From assembly GCF_019049655.1 (NCBI RefSeq), contig NZ_JAFMOX010000065.1, positions 62,001 through 126,000 on the forward strand: a DNA stretch of 64,000 nucleotides, given 5' to 3'. Positions 51,589-60,509 of the stretch are shown here, piece after piece (position 1 is the stretch's first letter; each line of letters starts with the position of its first letter). The position numbers and the translations under genes were made by a program. This DNA is from Rahnella rivi (GTDB lineage: Bacteria; Pseudomonadota; Gammaproteobacteria; Enterobacterales; Enterobacteriaceae). Below the pieces are notes generated by a model. The model was not told the DNA's origin, did not search any database, and saw only the letters and a list, made by a program, of their open reading frames with translations.

Positions 51589-52476
51589 ATGCGTTATTCA
51601 CCCGAAGCCCTGATGGCCTTTGTGGAGGCCGCCGACGCGGGATCTTTTTCCGCTGCGGCCCGTAAACTGCGTAAAAGTCAGTCCACTGTCAGCACCGCGA
51701 TTGCCAATCTGGAAGTGGATTTGGGCGTCACGCTGTTTGATCGCCAGAGCCGACATCCGGTGCTGACGCCCGCCGGGCAGCGCGTGCTGAGCCATGTTCA
51801 GGCCATTCTGGCGGCCAGTGAGCGTCTCGATGAACTGGCCGTCCGGTTATCTACACAGGTGGAAACGCGCCTGACGTTTGTGCTTTCCGATACTTATCAG
51901 CCGACACACCACGAAGCATTGCTGCGCCGGTTTGAGCGCCGCTATCCTGATATCGAATTTGAGTGTCAGATAGCGGAAGATCAGGACGTGATCGATCTGT
52001 TGCAGTCCGGCCGCGCGCATATCGGCATGGTGGAAGTGCAGGATCACTATCCGCCGGATATAGGTGTGGCGCGTCTTCCGGAGCAAACGGATATGTCGAT
52101 TTTTTGCAGTAAAGCACACCCGCTGGCGAGTATTTCCTCTCTGCAACCCGAACAGTTACACACCTTCCGCCAGCTCTGTCTGCAACCTTACAGCCGCCGG
52201 GAAATGCCACGGGCGCAGGGGCAGATCTGGTCTGCGCCGAGCTACCTGATGCTGCTGGAAATGGCAGAGCAAGGGTTTGGCTGGGCCACACTTCCCCACT
52301 GGCTGGTGAAGCAGTTCGGGCATGACAAGCTGGTCAGCCTGCCGCTGCGGGGCTGGCCGAAGAGAATTTCGGTGGATGCGGTGTGGAGTAAAAATAATCA
52401 GCCCGGCCCGGCGGGAAGCTGGTTCATCGACCAGCTGATTGACCCGCCGCCGCCGGATGCAGAATTACTCCCCTGA
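51589..52476 (+). CDS. LysR-family regulator, probable control of PACE efflux
   Basis: A 295-aa LysR protein with an N-terminal helix-turn-helix (GSFSAAARKLRKSQSTVSTA, about 18-45) and an effector domain (LTFVLSDTYQPTHHEALL onward). Its divergent partner is the PACE efflux gene, so autogenous control plus induction by an efflux substrate is inferred. The AT-rich dyad TTGATAAAATCGATAG about 45 bp upstream of the start could be its site. Its 3' end overlaps ipdC convergently by 12 bp. Confidence 0.85.
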   Translation: MRYSPEALMAFVEAADAGSFSAAARKLRKSQSTVSTAIANLEVDLGVTLFDRQSRHPVLTPAGQRVLSHVQAILAASERLDELAVRLSTQVETRLTFVLSDTYQPTHHEALLRRFERRYPDIEFECQIAEDQDVIDLLQSGRAHIGMVEVQDHYPPDIGVARLPEQTDMSIFCSKAHPLASISSLQPEQLHTFRQLCLQPYSRREMPRAQGQIWSAPSYLMLLEMAEQGFGWATLPHWLVKQFGHDKLVSLPLRGWPKRISVDAVWSKNNQPGPAGSWFIDQLIDPPPPDAELLP

Positions 52477-54123
52477 ATTGCGTTTCGCCAGGGAACGAGT
52501 GACGGAATCGAGTAACGCGGGAATATCCATTTTAGGCAAAATCACTTCAATCCAGGCCATCCGCCGTTTGGCGCTGGCCTGTTCTATCGCCTCTTTCAAC
52601 GCCTGCGGCGAATCCGCCCGCGCGCTGAACACTTCTTTGCCGCCAAACGCCGCCGGGAACTGCGTCCAGTTCCATTGCGCAATATCGTTATAGCGCTGAG
52701 TCTCACCGTGGATCGCCCTTTCCACGGTGTAACCCTGATTATTAATGACGAAAATCACCGGCGGCAAACCATAGCGGATCGCCGCGCCCAGGCCCTGAAG
52801 GGTCAGCTGCGCAGAACCGTCGCCGATCAGCAAGACCACGCGGCGATCAGGTGCGGCGATCTGCACGCCAAATGCGGCGGGCAGCGTAAAGCCGATTGAG
52901 CCCCACAAAGGCTGGACCACGAACTGGCAATCCTGCGGCAAGTTCAGCGCCGCGGCACCAAAACAGGCGGTGCCCTGTTCCGCCACCAGCACGTCGCCGG
53001 GTTGCAGAAAGGCCTGAATTTGTTGCCAGAAGGCATATTGATCCAGACTGTTATCCGCAAGCTGCGGGAGTGTGGTGCGTTTAACCGCGTAAGGCGGCCA
53101 TTGATCGGCCCGTTCCGCCGTCAGACGATGCAACACGCTGACGGTTTTTTCCAGCGGAAGCTGATGGAATATCTGATTGCCGACGCGGGCGGAAAATGGC
53201 TGGAGATCGATACATTTTTCGGCAGGGAGTTGCTGGGTAAAACCGGCAGTGATGGTGTCGGTAAACTTCACACCGATGCTAATCACCACGTCAGCGCCCT
53301 CAATGGCCTCTTTGGTCGAGGCGGCGCTGGCGGCACCGGAATACGTCCCGGCAAAATTCGGCTGCTGCTCGTTGAACAATCCTTTGCCCATCAGCAGCGT
53401 GGAGTGCGCCAGCGGCACTTCCTCCATCCATTGCTCCAGCGCGGCCTTCACGCCAAAGCGTTCCGCCAGAAAATCGGCCAGCAGGGAAACGCGTCCGGCA
53501 CCGCGCAATTTGGCATCGGCTGCCGCGACAAAGGCTTCGAGAGACGAGGCGGAAAACGCCGGTTGCCGCGCAGGAATGGCATGGGCGCGGGTACTGACGG
53601 GCAAGGCGGCCACGTCACTCGGCAGTAAGAGGTAGCCGGGACGCGAGGAATAGATGACGTCTTCAATGACGCGGTCAATTTCGGCCAGCGCATTTTCCGG
53701 CGTCAGTGACGCCTGCGCCACACTCACCGGCTGCGACATGCGCATGAAATGGCTGAAGTCGCCATCGCCCAGGGTGTGATGGAGTAATTCGCCTTTGCGC
53801 TGCGCTGCGAGGGGCGGAGCGCCGACGATATGGATAACCGGCACATATTCGGCATAACTGCCCGCAATACCGTTCAGCGCACTGAGTTCACCGACGCCAA
53901 AGGTGGTCAGCAGCGCGGCGATACCTTTGGTGCGCGCGTACCCATCGGCACCATAGGCGGCATTGAGTTCGTTGGTACAACCGATCCAGGTAATTTGCTG
54001 ATGGCTGATGACGCTGTCGAGGAATTTCAGATTGTAATCGCCCGGCACGCCAAACAGCTCCGAGATCCCGCTAAATGATAAGCGGTCTAAGAGATAGTCC
54101 CCTACGGTATAGATATTATCCAT
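52465..54123 (-). CDS. ipdC: Indolepyruvate/phenylpyruvate decarboxylase
   Basis: Thiamine diphosphate enzyme that decarboxylates indole-3-pyruvate to indole-3-acetaldehyde, the key step of indole-3-acetic acid synthesis. It has 552 aa, the length of Enterobacter cloacae IpdC. Seen are GVPGDYNLKFLD, NELNAAYGADGYAR (TPP-activating Glu), HHTLGDGDFSHF with the paired active-site histidines, and the cofactor motif GDGSAQLTLQGLGAAIRYGL ending in VINNQG. A phenylpyruvate or pyruvate decarboxylase is the main alternative. Single-gene transcript. Confidence 0.88.
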   Translation of the reverse strand: MDNIYTVGDYLLDRLSFSGISELFGVPGDYNLKFLDSVISHQQITWIGCTNELNAAYGADGYARTKGIAALLTTFGVGELSALNGIAGSYAEYVPVIHIVGAPPLAAQRKGELLHHTLGDGDFSHFMRMSQPVSVAQASLTPENALAEIDRVIEDVIYSSRPGYLLLPSDVAALPVSTRAHAIPARQPAFSASSLEAFVAAADAKLRGAGRVSLLADFLAERFGVKAALEQWMEEVPLAHSTLLMGKGLFNEQQPNFAGTYSGAASAASTKEAIEGADVVISIGVKFTDTITAGFTQQLPAEKCIDLQPFSARVGNQIFHQLPLEKTVSVLHRLTAERADQWPPYAVKRTTLPQLADNSLDQYAFWQQIQAFLQPGDVLVAEQGTACFGAAALNLPQDCQFVVQPLWGSIGFTLPAAFGVQIAAPDRRVVLLIGDGSAQLTLQGLGAAIRYGLPPVIFVINNQGYTVERAIHGETQRYNDIAQWNWTQFPAAFGGKEVFSARADSPQALKEAIEQASAKRRMAWIEVILPKMDIPALLDSVTRSLAKRNSGE

Positions 54124-54445
54124 GACGATCCTCTGTTAAATAGAAAGTAAACAGTTAATCCCACTAGCGTAAGTATTACGCCAAACCGGGGAATAGGATA
54201 TTTTTTATTCGAAAAAAGACGTGGCAACGCAGAGTTACAGTGCTGCACTGCGATCTCGCACGGGCAGCCCCTGAACAGTAAAAGTAATAGCCGGAGGGAA
54301 TAGCCCTGTTTTTCAACGGTAACGCGCCGTAAGGATTGTTCTGGTTGTGATCGTGGTAGCTGGAATTGTTAGTGAAAGCGCATACACTAAAAGGGTTTTT
54401 ATCTGATTCCTTACACGACACCTACCTCAAACAATAAAGGTTCCT
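54124..54445. promoter_or_regulatory. ipdC / aldo-keto reductase divergent region
   Basis: 322 bp without a gene. CTGTT (54132-54136) and AACAG (54149-54153) form a spaced dyad next to the ipdC ribosome-binding site; its halves are TGTT/AACA-like but the spacing does not fit a standard TyrR box. Nothing else specific is seen. Confidence 0.35.
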
Positions 54446-55435
54446 ATGCCGTATCTTGCTAGTTCAAACCGTTACGAAAAGATGGAATATCGTCGCTGCG
54501 GCCAAAGCGGCCTGAAACTGCCTGCCGTTTCTCTCGGCCTGTGGCATAACTTCGGCGATAACGCGCATTTTGAGAATGGCCGCAATCTTATCCGCCATGC
54601 TTTTGACCACGGGATCACCCACTTCGACCTCGCAAACAACTACGGGCCACCTCCGGGCTCGGCAGAGCAGCATTTTGGCCGTATTTTGCAGGAAGATTTG
54701 CTGCCTTATCGCGACGAACTGATTATCTCCTCCAAAGCCGGTTACACCATGTGGGACGGCCCGTACGGAGACTGGGGTTCGAAAAAATATCTGGTCGCCA
54801 GCCTGAACCAGAGCCTGAAACGCATGGGGCTGGACTACGTCGATGTCTTCTATCATCACCGCCCGGATCCTGATACGCCGCTGGAAGAAACCATGGCCGC
54901 GCTGGATTTGATCGTGCGCCAGGGTAAGGCGTTGTATGTCGGGTTATCGAACTATCCGGCTGACCGCGCCAAAGCGGCATTCGACATTCTCAAACAGCTG
55001 GGAACGCCGTGCCTGATCCATCAGCCGAAATATTCCATGTTCGAGCGCTGGGTTGAAGCCGATTTGCTCGATACGCTGGCAGATAACGGCGTCGGCTCCA
55101 TCGCCTTCTCACCGCTCGCCGGTGGCGTGCTGACTGACCGCTATCTGGCAGGTATTCCGGAGGATTCCCGCGCCGCCAGCGGCAGTAAATTCCTCACCAC
55201 CGATCAGCTGACCGAAGAAAAGCTGGCGAAAGTCCGTAAGCTGAATGACATCGCGCAGGCCCGTGGGCAAAAACTGTCGCAGATGGCGCTGGCGTGGGTG
55301 TTGCGCGGCGACCGCGTGACGTCAGTGCTGATTGGTGCCAGTAAAACCAGCCAGATTGACGATGCGGTGGGCATGGTGGCAAACCGCCACTTCACTCAGG
55401 AAGAGCTGACTGCCATCGAAGCGATTTTAGTGTAA
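54446..55435 (+). CDS. gpr: Aldo-keto reductase, L-glyceraldehyde 3-phosphate reductase-like
   Basis: A 329-aa (alpha/beta)8 barrel enzyme of the AKR14 group, similar to E. coli YghZ/Gpr (346 aa) in GLWHNFGD, THFDLANNYGPPPGSAE, SSKAGYTMWDGPYGDWGS and VTSVLIGASKTSQI. The tetrad Asp-Tyr-Lys-His sits in FDLANNYG, SSKAG and YHHRPD. It detoxifies methylglyoxal or reduces L-glyceraldehyde 3-phosphate. Slightly shorter than YghZ at the C-terminus. AAAGG before ATG. Confidence 0.88.
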   Translation: MPYLASSNRYEKMEYRRCGQSGLKLPAVSLGLWHNFGDNAHFENGRNLIRHAFDHGITHFDLANNYGPPPGSAEQHFGRILQEDLLPYRDELIISSKAGYTMWDGPYGDWGSKKYLVASLNQSLKRMGLDYVDVFYHHRPDPDTPLEETMAALDLIVRQGKALYVGLSNYPADRAKAAFDILKQLGTPCLIHQPKYSMFERWVEADLLDTLADNGVGSIAFSPLAGGVLTDRYLAGIPEDSRAASGSKFLTTDQLTEEKLAKVRKLNDIAQARGQKLSQMALAWVLRGDRVTSVLIGASKTSQIDDAVGMVANRHFTQEELTAIEAILV

Positions 55436-55593
55436 GCGTTTACCCTGACGGTGAAAAAACATCCCTTTATGGAGGCTGAGTAAGGATTCCGTTAAGGGTG
55501 GGTAAATCAATCAAAACAGGATTGCCCCCATAGAATAGCGGGTGCCTTCACCTTATAACTGTCAGCATAAATTATAAGGAATCTGGGGGCATC

Positions 55594-56019
55594 ATGATTA
55601 AGCCTTTACTGTTCGGTACATTATTGTTCGCATTGCTTCCTGCCGCAGCGCCCGCTGTGCAGGCCAGCAGCTTTAGCCTGAGCACGCCTGGGCTTTCAAT
55701 CAATATCGGTGACCGCGACCGTCGTGGTTATTACTGGGATGGGTATGACTGGCGTGATGCGGGCTGGTGGAACAATCACCGCGGGCGTTACTACGGTGAA
55801 CGCAGCCATCGCGGCTATTACTGGGATGGCGGCCGCTGGCGCGATCGCGGCTGGTGGGATAACCGCTCTCATCATCGTCCGCCTCCGCCGCGCTATTACG
55901 GGCGTCCGCATTATGATCATCCTGGCCGCGGGCCGGATCGGGGTCATGGTCACGACAGAGGTCGCGGCCCGGACCGCGGACACGGTGACCACCGGGGTCA
56001 TGGCGATCACCGCCATTAA
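55594..56019 (+). CDS. ypeC: DUF2502 secreted protein YpeC
   Basis: A 141-aa small protein with a signal peptide (about 1-25, ending AVQAS). The mature part has two Tyr/Trp-rich repeats (RRGYYWDGYDWRDAGWWNN and RGYYWDGGRWRDRGWWDN) and a C-terminal tail of alternating Gly, Arg, Asp and His (GRGPDRGHGHDRGRGPDRGH). E. coli YpeC has the same N-terminal pattern and a shorter tail. Probably periplasmic; function unknown. Sits before mntH, convergently. Confidence 0.82.
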   Translation: MIKPLLFGTLLFALLPAAAPAVQASSFSLSTPGLSINIGDRDRRGYYWDGYDWRDAGWWNNHRGRYYGERSHRGYYWDGGRWRDRGWWDNRSHHRPPPPRYYGRPHYDHPGRGPDRGHGHDRGRGPDRGHGDHRGHGDHRH

Positions 56020-56035
56020 TCCGCAAAGATCACAG

Positions 56036-56080
56036 ATAAAAAAACGGGACAGTTTGCGCTGTCCCGTTTTTTTTGCCGCG
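56036..56080. terminator. Terminator between ypeC and mntH
   Basis: AAAACGGGACAG and CTGTCCCGTTTT pair, with A and T tracts on both sides, between convergent genes. Confidence 0.88.
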
Positions 56081-56089
56081 GTGCTGTGA

Positions 56090-57319
56090 TTATTTCAGCA
56101 TGCCGAACAGCAGATAGAGATTCAGGCTGACAACAATCAGGACGATCACCCGCCCTGCCCACTGCACGGTTTTGGTGTTGGTCATCTCACCCATCAGATG
56201 GCGGTTACCGGTAAATGCCAGCAGCGGCAACAGCGCCAGCGCAATCCCGAAACTCAGCAAGACCTGGCTCATCACCAGAATGCGCGTCGCATCCAGCCCC
56301 ATCAGAATAACAATAAAGGAAGGCATCATGGTGACCACGCGACGCACCCAGATCGGAATGTAGAACTTCACGAAGCCCTGCATCACCACCTGCCCCGCCA
56401 GGGTACCCACTACCGTTGAAGACAAACCGGCAGCCACCAGGCTCAGGCCAAAAGTGGTAGCAGCGGCATGGCCGAGTAACGGTTGCAGTGTCAGATAAGC
56501 CTGATCCAGCTCGCTGATACCGCTGTGACCGCTGAAGTGGAACGCGGCAGCGGCGGTCGCCATCATCGCCAGATTCACAAAACCGGCGATGGTCATGGCG
56601 ATCCCGACATCCAGCTTAGTGGCAGAGTAACGCTGTTCTTTCGATGCCTTACCGGCCCGCTGGGTCAGTGAGGAGTGTAAATAGATGACGTGCGGCATGA
56701 TGGTTGCGCCAAGCACACCGGCAGCCAGATAAACAGAATCACTGGTGGGCAGAGAAGGGATCAGCATCCCTTTGCCGAGCGCCAGCATGCTGGGCTGCGA
56801 GAAGAAGAGTTCGACGATATACGCCGCAGCCACAAACAGCAGCAAACCGGCAATCACCAGCTCAAGCGGTTTTTGTCCACGCTTTTGCAGACCGAGGATA
56901 ATAAAGGTGGCAATACCGGTAAGCACCGCGCCCTGCAACAGCGACACACCGAGCAGCAATTTAAAACCGATCGCCGCACCGATGAATTCCGCCAGATCGG
57001 TCGCCATGGCGATAATTTCAGCCTGCACCCAGTAAGCCCAGACGGCCGGACGCGGAAAACGATCGCGGATGTGTTCAGCCAGGTTTTTGCCGGTGGCGAT
57101 ACCCAGTTTGGCAGAAAGAAGCTGGATCAACATCGCCATGACGTTAGCCCAGACCACGACCCACAGCAGCTGGTAACCGTAAGAAGCCCCGGCCTGGATG
57201 TTTGTCGCAAAGTTACCCGGATCGATGTAACCGATGGCGGCTATAAAGGCCGGTCCCATCAGCGAAAATTTCATCTTTCTGGATGCGCGGCCTGAAGATT
57301 CGGTCCGGCTGTTAAACAT
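56090..57319 (-). CDS. mntH: Manganese/iron:H+ symporter MntH
   Basis: Inner-membrane Nramp transporter importing Mn2+ and some Fe2+. It has 409 aa and 11 helices. The metal site is made of DPGNF in helix 1 and the MPHV segment (ATIMPHVIYLHSS) in helix 6, both present. A Fur box lies about 50 bp upstream of the start. Same neighbours as in E. coli (ypeC, nupC). Confidence 0.96.
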   Translation of the reverse strand: MFNSRTESSGRASRKMKFSLMGPAFIAAIGYIDPGNFATNIQAGASYGYQLLWVVVWANVMAMLIQLLSAKLGIATGKNLAEHIRDRFPRPAVWAYWVQAEIIAMATDLAEFIGAAIGFKLLLGVSLLQGAVLTGIATFIILGLQKRGQKPLELVIAGLLLFVAAAYIVELFFSQPSMLALGKGMLIPSLPTSDSVYLAAGVLGATIMPHVIYLHSSLTQRAGKASKEQRYSATKLDVGIAMTIAGFVNLAMMATAAAAFHFSGHSGISELDQAYLTLQPLLGHAAATTFGLSLVAAGLSSTVVGTLAGQVVMQGFVKFYIPIWVRRVVTMMPSFIVILMGLDATRILVMSQVLLSFGIALALLPLLAFTGNRHLMGEMTNTKTVQWAGRVIVLIVVSLNLYLLFGMLK

Positions 57320-57367
57320 AATGGATTAACCCCTACAATTATTACGCTTACACAAATATCGTCTAAA

Positions 57368-57382
57368 TGATAATGATTATCA
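57368..57382 (-). promoter_or_regulatory. Fur box upstream of mntH
   Basis: TGATAATGATTATCA is a strong dyad matching the core of the Fur consensus (GATAATGATAATC). It lies 49 bp upstream of the mntH start and indicates iron repression. A separate MntR palindrome was not found by eye. Confidence 0.75.
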
Positions 57383-57728
57383 AGTGCATTTAGAGAAATT
57401 TGAGCGATGATTCTGATAGGCAGTAAGCGACGACGTGATAACTGTGTGGTTATTCGCCCGCCCGGCTTTCTCAATCCGGGCGCGCGCGCTTTCCTAAAAC
57501 AGAGGCTGTTTGACCAGATTTAGAACGCATTACGGCACATGATAAAGCTAGCACAAGAAAGCAAATTGTGCCTATTTTTCTTAACATCTTGATTTTTTGT
57601 GTGGTGGAATGGGATTTGTTGCAATTCATGTCTGCAATTTCTATATTTGCAAGCGACTTCACGTTTTAAATGTACGCGTTACATAGAATGTCCGTCGAAA
57701 TATAGCCTGCCTCTAATTTGGAGCACCC
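57383..57728. promoter_or_regulatory. Control region of nupC
   Basis: 346 bp without a gene, AT-rich. GCAAT repeats at 57621 and 57633 and TGCAA-GCGACT-TCACG at 57648-57663 resemble CytR half-sites and a weak CRP site, the regulators of nupC in E. coli. GGAG precedes the ATG. The assignments are tentative. Confidence 0.35.
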
Positions 57729-58916
57729 ATGTCTAACATTTTGCACTTTGTATTAGCGTTGGCCGTTGTCGCAGTACTCGCTTTACTGGTGAGCCGTGAT
57801 CGTAAAAGCATCCGTTTACGTTTCATCGTTCAGCTGTTAGTGATCGAAGTCCTTTTAGCCTATTTCTTCCTGAACTCATCTATTGGTTTAGGTTTTGTGA
57901 AAGGCTTCTCAGATATGTTTGAGAAATTATTAGGATTCGCTGCGGAAGGAACCGGCTTCGTATTTGGGGGCATGAGCGATAAGGGATTAGCGTTCTTCTT
58001 CTTGAAAGTCTTGTGTCCGATCGTGTTTATTTCCGCACTGATCGGTATTTTGCAACACATTCGCGTACTGCCTTTCGTCATCCGTATCATCGGTACGGTA
58101 CTGTCGAAAATTAATGGCATGGGAAAACTGGAATCTTTCAACGCCATCAGTTCCCTGATTTTGGGTCAGTCAGAAAACTTTATCGCGTATAAAGATATTC
58201 TGGGCAAGATGTCTGAAAAACGTATGTACACCATGGCCGCTACGGCAATGTCGACTGTTTCTATGTCGATTGTGGGTGCGTATATGACCATGCTGGAACC
58301 GCGTTTCGTCGTGGCTGCGTTGGTGCTCAACATGTTCAGTACCTTTATCGTACTGTCTCTTATCAACCCTTACAGAGTTGATTCGGAAGAAGACCTGCAG
58401 ATCGGTAACACGCACCAGGGTCAGAGCTTCTTTGAAATGCTGGGTGAATATATCCTCGCCGGCTTCAAAGTGGCGATCATCGTTGCAGCCATGTTGATTG
58501 GTTTCATCGCACTGATTTCCTGCCTGAATGCGCTGTTCGACGTGGTATTCGGTATCACCTTCCAGGGCGTGCTGGGTTATGTCTTCTATCCGTTTGCATG
58601 GATGATGGGCGTTCCAAGCCATGAAGCCTTGCAGGTGGGCAGCATGATGGCAACCAAACTGGTTTCCAACGAGTTCGTGGCGATGCTGGATCTGCAGAAA
58701 GTGGCGGCTGAATTGTCACCACGCAGCGTCGGTATCCTGTCCGTGTTCCTGGTGTCCTTCGCTAACTTCTCCTCGATTGGTATCGTGGCAGGGGCTATCA
58801 AAGGCCTGAACGAACATCAGGGCAACGTGGTTTCACGCTTCGGCCTGAAATTGCTGTACGGCTCAACGCTGGTCAGCGTGTTGTCTGCTTCTATCGCGGG
58901 TCTGGTACTGGCGTAA
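57729..58916 (+). CDS. nupC: Nucleoside:H+ symporter NupC
   Basis: Concentrative nucleoside transporter (CNT family), 395 aa versus 400 in E. coli. GQSENFIAYKDILGKMSEKR, TMAATAMSTVSMSIVGAYM and a late ATKLVSNEFVAMLDL are the substrate- and ion-binding segments. About ten helices with two re-entrant loops are expected. Prefers pyrimidine nucleosides and adenosine in E. coli. Monocistronic with a strong terminator. Confidence 0.95.
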   Translation: MSNILHFVLALAVVAVLALLVSRDRKSIRLRFIVQLLVIEVLLAYFFLNSSIGLGFVKGFSDMFEKLLGFAAEGTGFVFGGMSDKGLAFFFLKVLCPIVFISALIGILQHIRVLPFVIRIIGTVLSKINGMGKLESFNAISSLILGQSENFIAYKDILGKMSEKRMYTMAATAMSTVSMSIVGAYMTMLEPRFVVAALVLNMFSTFIVLSLINPYRVDSEEDLQIGNTHQGQSFFEMLGEYILAGFKVAIIVAAMLIGFIALISCLNALFDVVFGITFQGVLGYVFYPFAWMMGVPSHEALQVGSMMATKLVSNEFVAMLDLQKVAAELSPRSVGILSVFLVSFANFSSIGIVAGAIKGLNEHQGNVVSRFGLKLLYGSTLVSVLSASIAGLVLA

Positions 58917-58938
58917 GTAAGCAAACGACTGAACGACA

Positions 58939-58968
58939 AAGAAACCCGCTTCGGCGGGTTTTTTTATG
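58939..58968 (+). terminator. Terminator of nupC
   Basis: AAACCCGC-TTCG-GCGGGTTT followed by T residues, 22 bp after the nupC stop. Confidence 0.9.
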
Positions 58969-59019
58969 GCTGCAATTTGGTGCTGCAAAACAGGAAGGAA
59001 AAATGACAAGGCTCAGAAA

Positions 59020-59048
59020 GCAAAAAACCCGCCGAAGCGGGTTTCTTT
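59020..59048 (-). terminator. Terminator of the tRNA-Ala pair
   Basis: On the minus strand AAACCCGC-TTCG-GCGGGTTTTTTGC follows the downstream tRNA-Ala by about ten bases. It is almost the same sequence as the nupC terminator in opposite orientation. Confidence 0.85.
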
Positions 59049-59054
59049 AATATT

Positions 59055-59130
<76 letters not shown>

Positions 59131-59201
59131 ACACGAGGTCGTACACATTTACTTTTTGTTTCCTCTGGAAGGAAACAGCCAACTTACTCTGGAAAGGAAG
59201 T

Positions 59202-59277
<76 letters not shown>

Positions 59278-59311
59278 AATTCAAACCAGTAAAAACCGGT
59301 GAACGGGGCGC

Positions 59312-59340
59312 ATCATATGAAACCGTGTCTACCCTGTCAA
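59312..59340 (-). promoter_or_regulatory. Promoter of the tRNA-Ala operon
   Basis: On the minus strand TTGACA (59340-59335), 17 bp, TATGAT (59317-59312), then a GC-rich discriminator (GCGCCCCG). This is a strong sigma-70 promoter with the stable-RNA type of discriminator. The remaining 59341-59629 holds the FNT gene's leader; nothing specific is seen there. Confidence 0.8.
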
Positions 59341-59629
59341 CGGCTAAATCGGTTTCTGCAATCAAGCGCTGAAAAAGCCGCCAAATACCCCATTTCGCAG
59401 GGAAATCCGCCCTGCCCTTAAACAAATTTTTAGCAGGATGCGTTGTTTTACGATCGCCCCTCCAGCCCGCATTTTCACTAGCTTTATGATCGGCCAACAC
59501 ATTTTATTAACAAGCAGGTTTGAATGATTAATGAAATGTTAGCAGACTATTAAAATCGTCTTGTTTTGAGATAACTCTCAGAATAGACTGCTCGCGCAAT
59601 AATCATAATCCATTACGACGAGCAATCTC

Positions 59630-60421
59630 ATGTCCTTGTATTCACCTAAAGAAATCGCATCCATCGCTGTCTCGGCAGGCGTGACGAAAAGTCATTCCTC
59701 CGTGTTGAATTTGTTAATTTTGGGTTTCCTGGCGGGCGCATTCATCGCCACCGGCTTCCTGCTGGATCTGCATGTAATAGGGACGTTACCTGCATCCTGG
59801 GGCTCTTTCAGTAACTTACTGGGCGCCGCTGTATTCCCGGTAGGGATCATTCTGACTGTGTTAGCAGGGGGAGAACTGCTGACCGGTAACATGATGACCT
59901 TACCTATTGCCTGGTTCGCACGTCAGATCAGTCTGTTTGCCGTATTGCGTAACTGGTTCTGGGTCACGCTGGCCAACCTGTTAGGTAGCCTGGCGGTCGC
60001 GTACTTCTTCGGCCACGTGTTAGGGCTGACGGAAGGCGCATTCCTCAGCAAAACCGTCGCCACTGCCACCGCAAAAGTGAACGCTGACTTTATGCATGCC
60101 TTCATTTCAGGGATTGGCTGCAACTGGCTGGTGTGTCTGGCGATCTGGCTGGCATTCGCCAGTAAAGACGTCGGCGGCAAAGTGATCGGCATGTGGTTCC
60201 CGGTCATGGCATTCGTGGCAATCGGGTTCCAGCACGTGGTGGCGAACATGTTCATCGTGCCTGCGGCAATCTTTGCCGGCGCACTGAGCTGGTCCCAGTA
60301 CTTCCCGAACTTCGTTGCCGTATTCCTCGGTAACGCCGTGGGCGGTGCAGGCTTTGTCGGTCTGATGTACTTCCTGGCTTATCGCCCGACGGTTGCGACA
60401 CCGGCGACCGAACAACGTTAA
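59630..60421 (+). CDS. Formate/nitrite transporter (FNT) family channel
   Basis: A 263-aa pentameric-type channel protein with six helices. LAGGELLTGNMMTLPIAW and ISGIGCNWLVCLAIWLA are the two half-helix loops of FNT proteins such as FocA and NirC, and FQHVVANMFIVPAAI contains the central histidine. It may move formate or nitrite; formate transport would suit the FHL locus 24 kb away, though it is not linked to pflB here. The ribosome-binding site is weak. Confidence 0.85.
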   Translation: MSLYSPKEIASIAVSAGVTKSHSSVLNLLILGFLAGAFIATGFLLDLHVIGTLPASWGSFSNLLGAAVFPVGIILTVLAGGELLTGNMMTLPIAWFARQISLFAVLRNWFWVTLANLLGSLAVAYFFGHVLGLTEGAFLSKTVATATAKVNADFMHAFISGIGCNWLVCLAIWLAFASKDVGGKVIGMWFPVMAFVAIGFQHVVANMFIVPAAIFAGALSWSQYFPNFVAVFLGNAVGGAGFVGLMYFLAYRPTVATPATEQR

Positions 60422-60454
60422 TTCAGGCGTTTTTCACGCGTCGGATTTATAAAA

Positions 60455-60493
60455 AGAAAAAAGCCAGCCGGTTTCCCGCGCTGGCTTTTTTTA
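60455..60493. terminator. Bidirectional terminator between FNT gene and gltX
   Basis: AAAAAAGCCAGC and GCTGGCTTTTTT flank CGGTTTCCCGC, with T tracts on both strands, between convergent genes. Confidence 0.85.
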
Positions 60494-60509
60494 TGACGAG
60501 CGGCTGCGA

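Noticed and set aside
54132..54153. TyrR box at ipdC
   Set aside because: The dyad halves and spacing do not fit the TGTAAA-N6-TTTACA consensus; kept only as an unspecified dyad.
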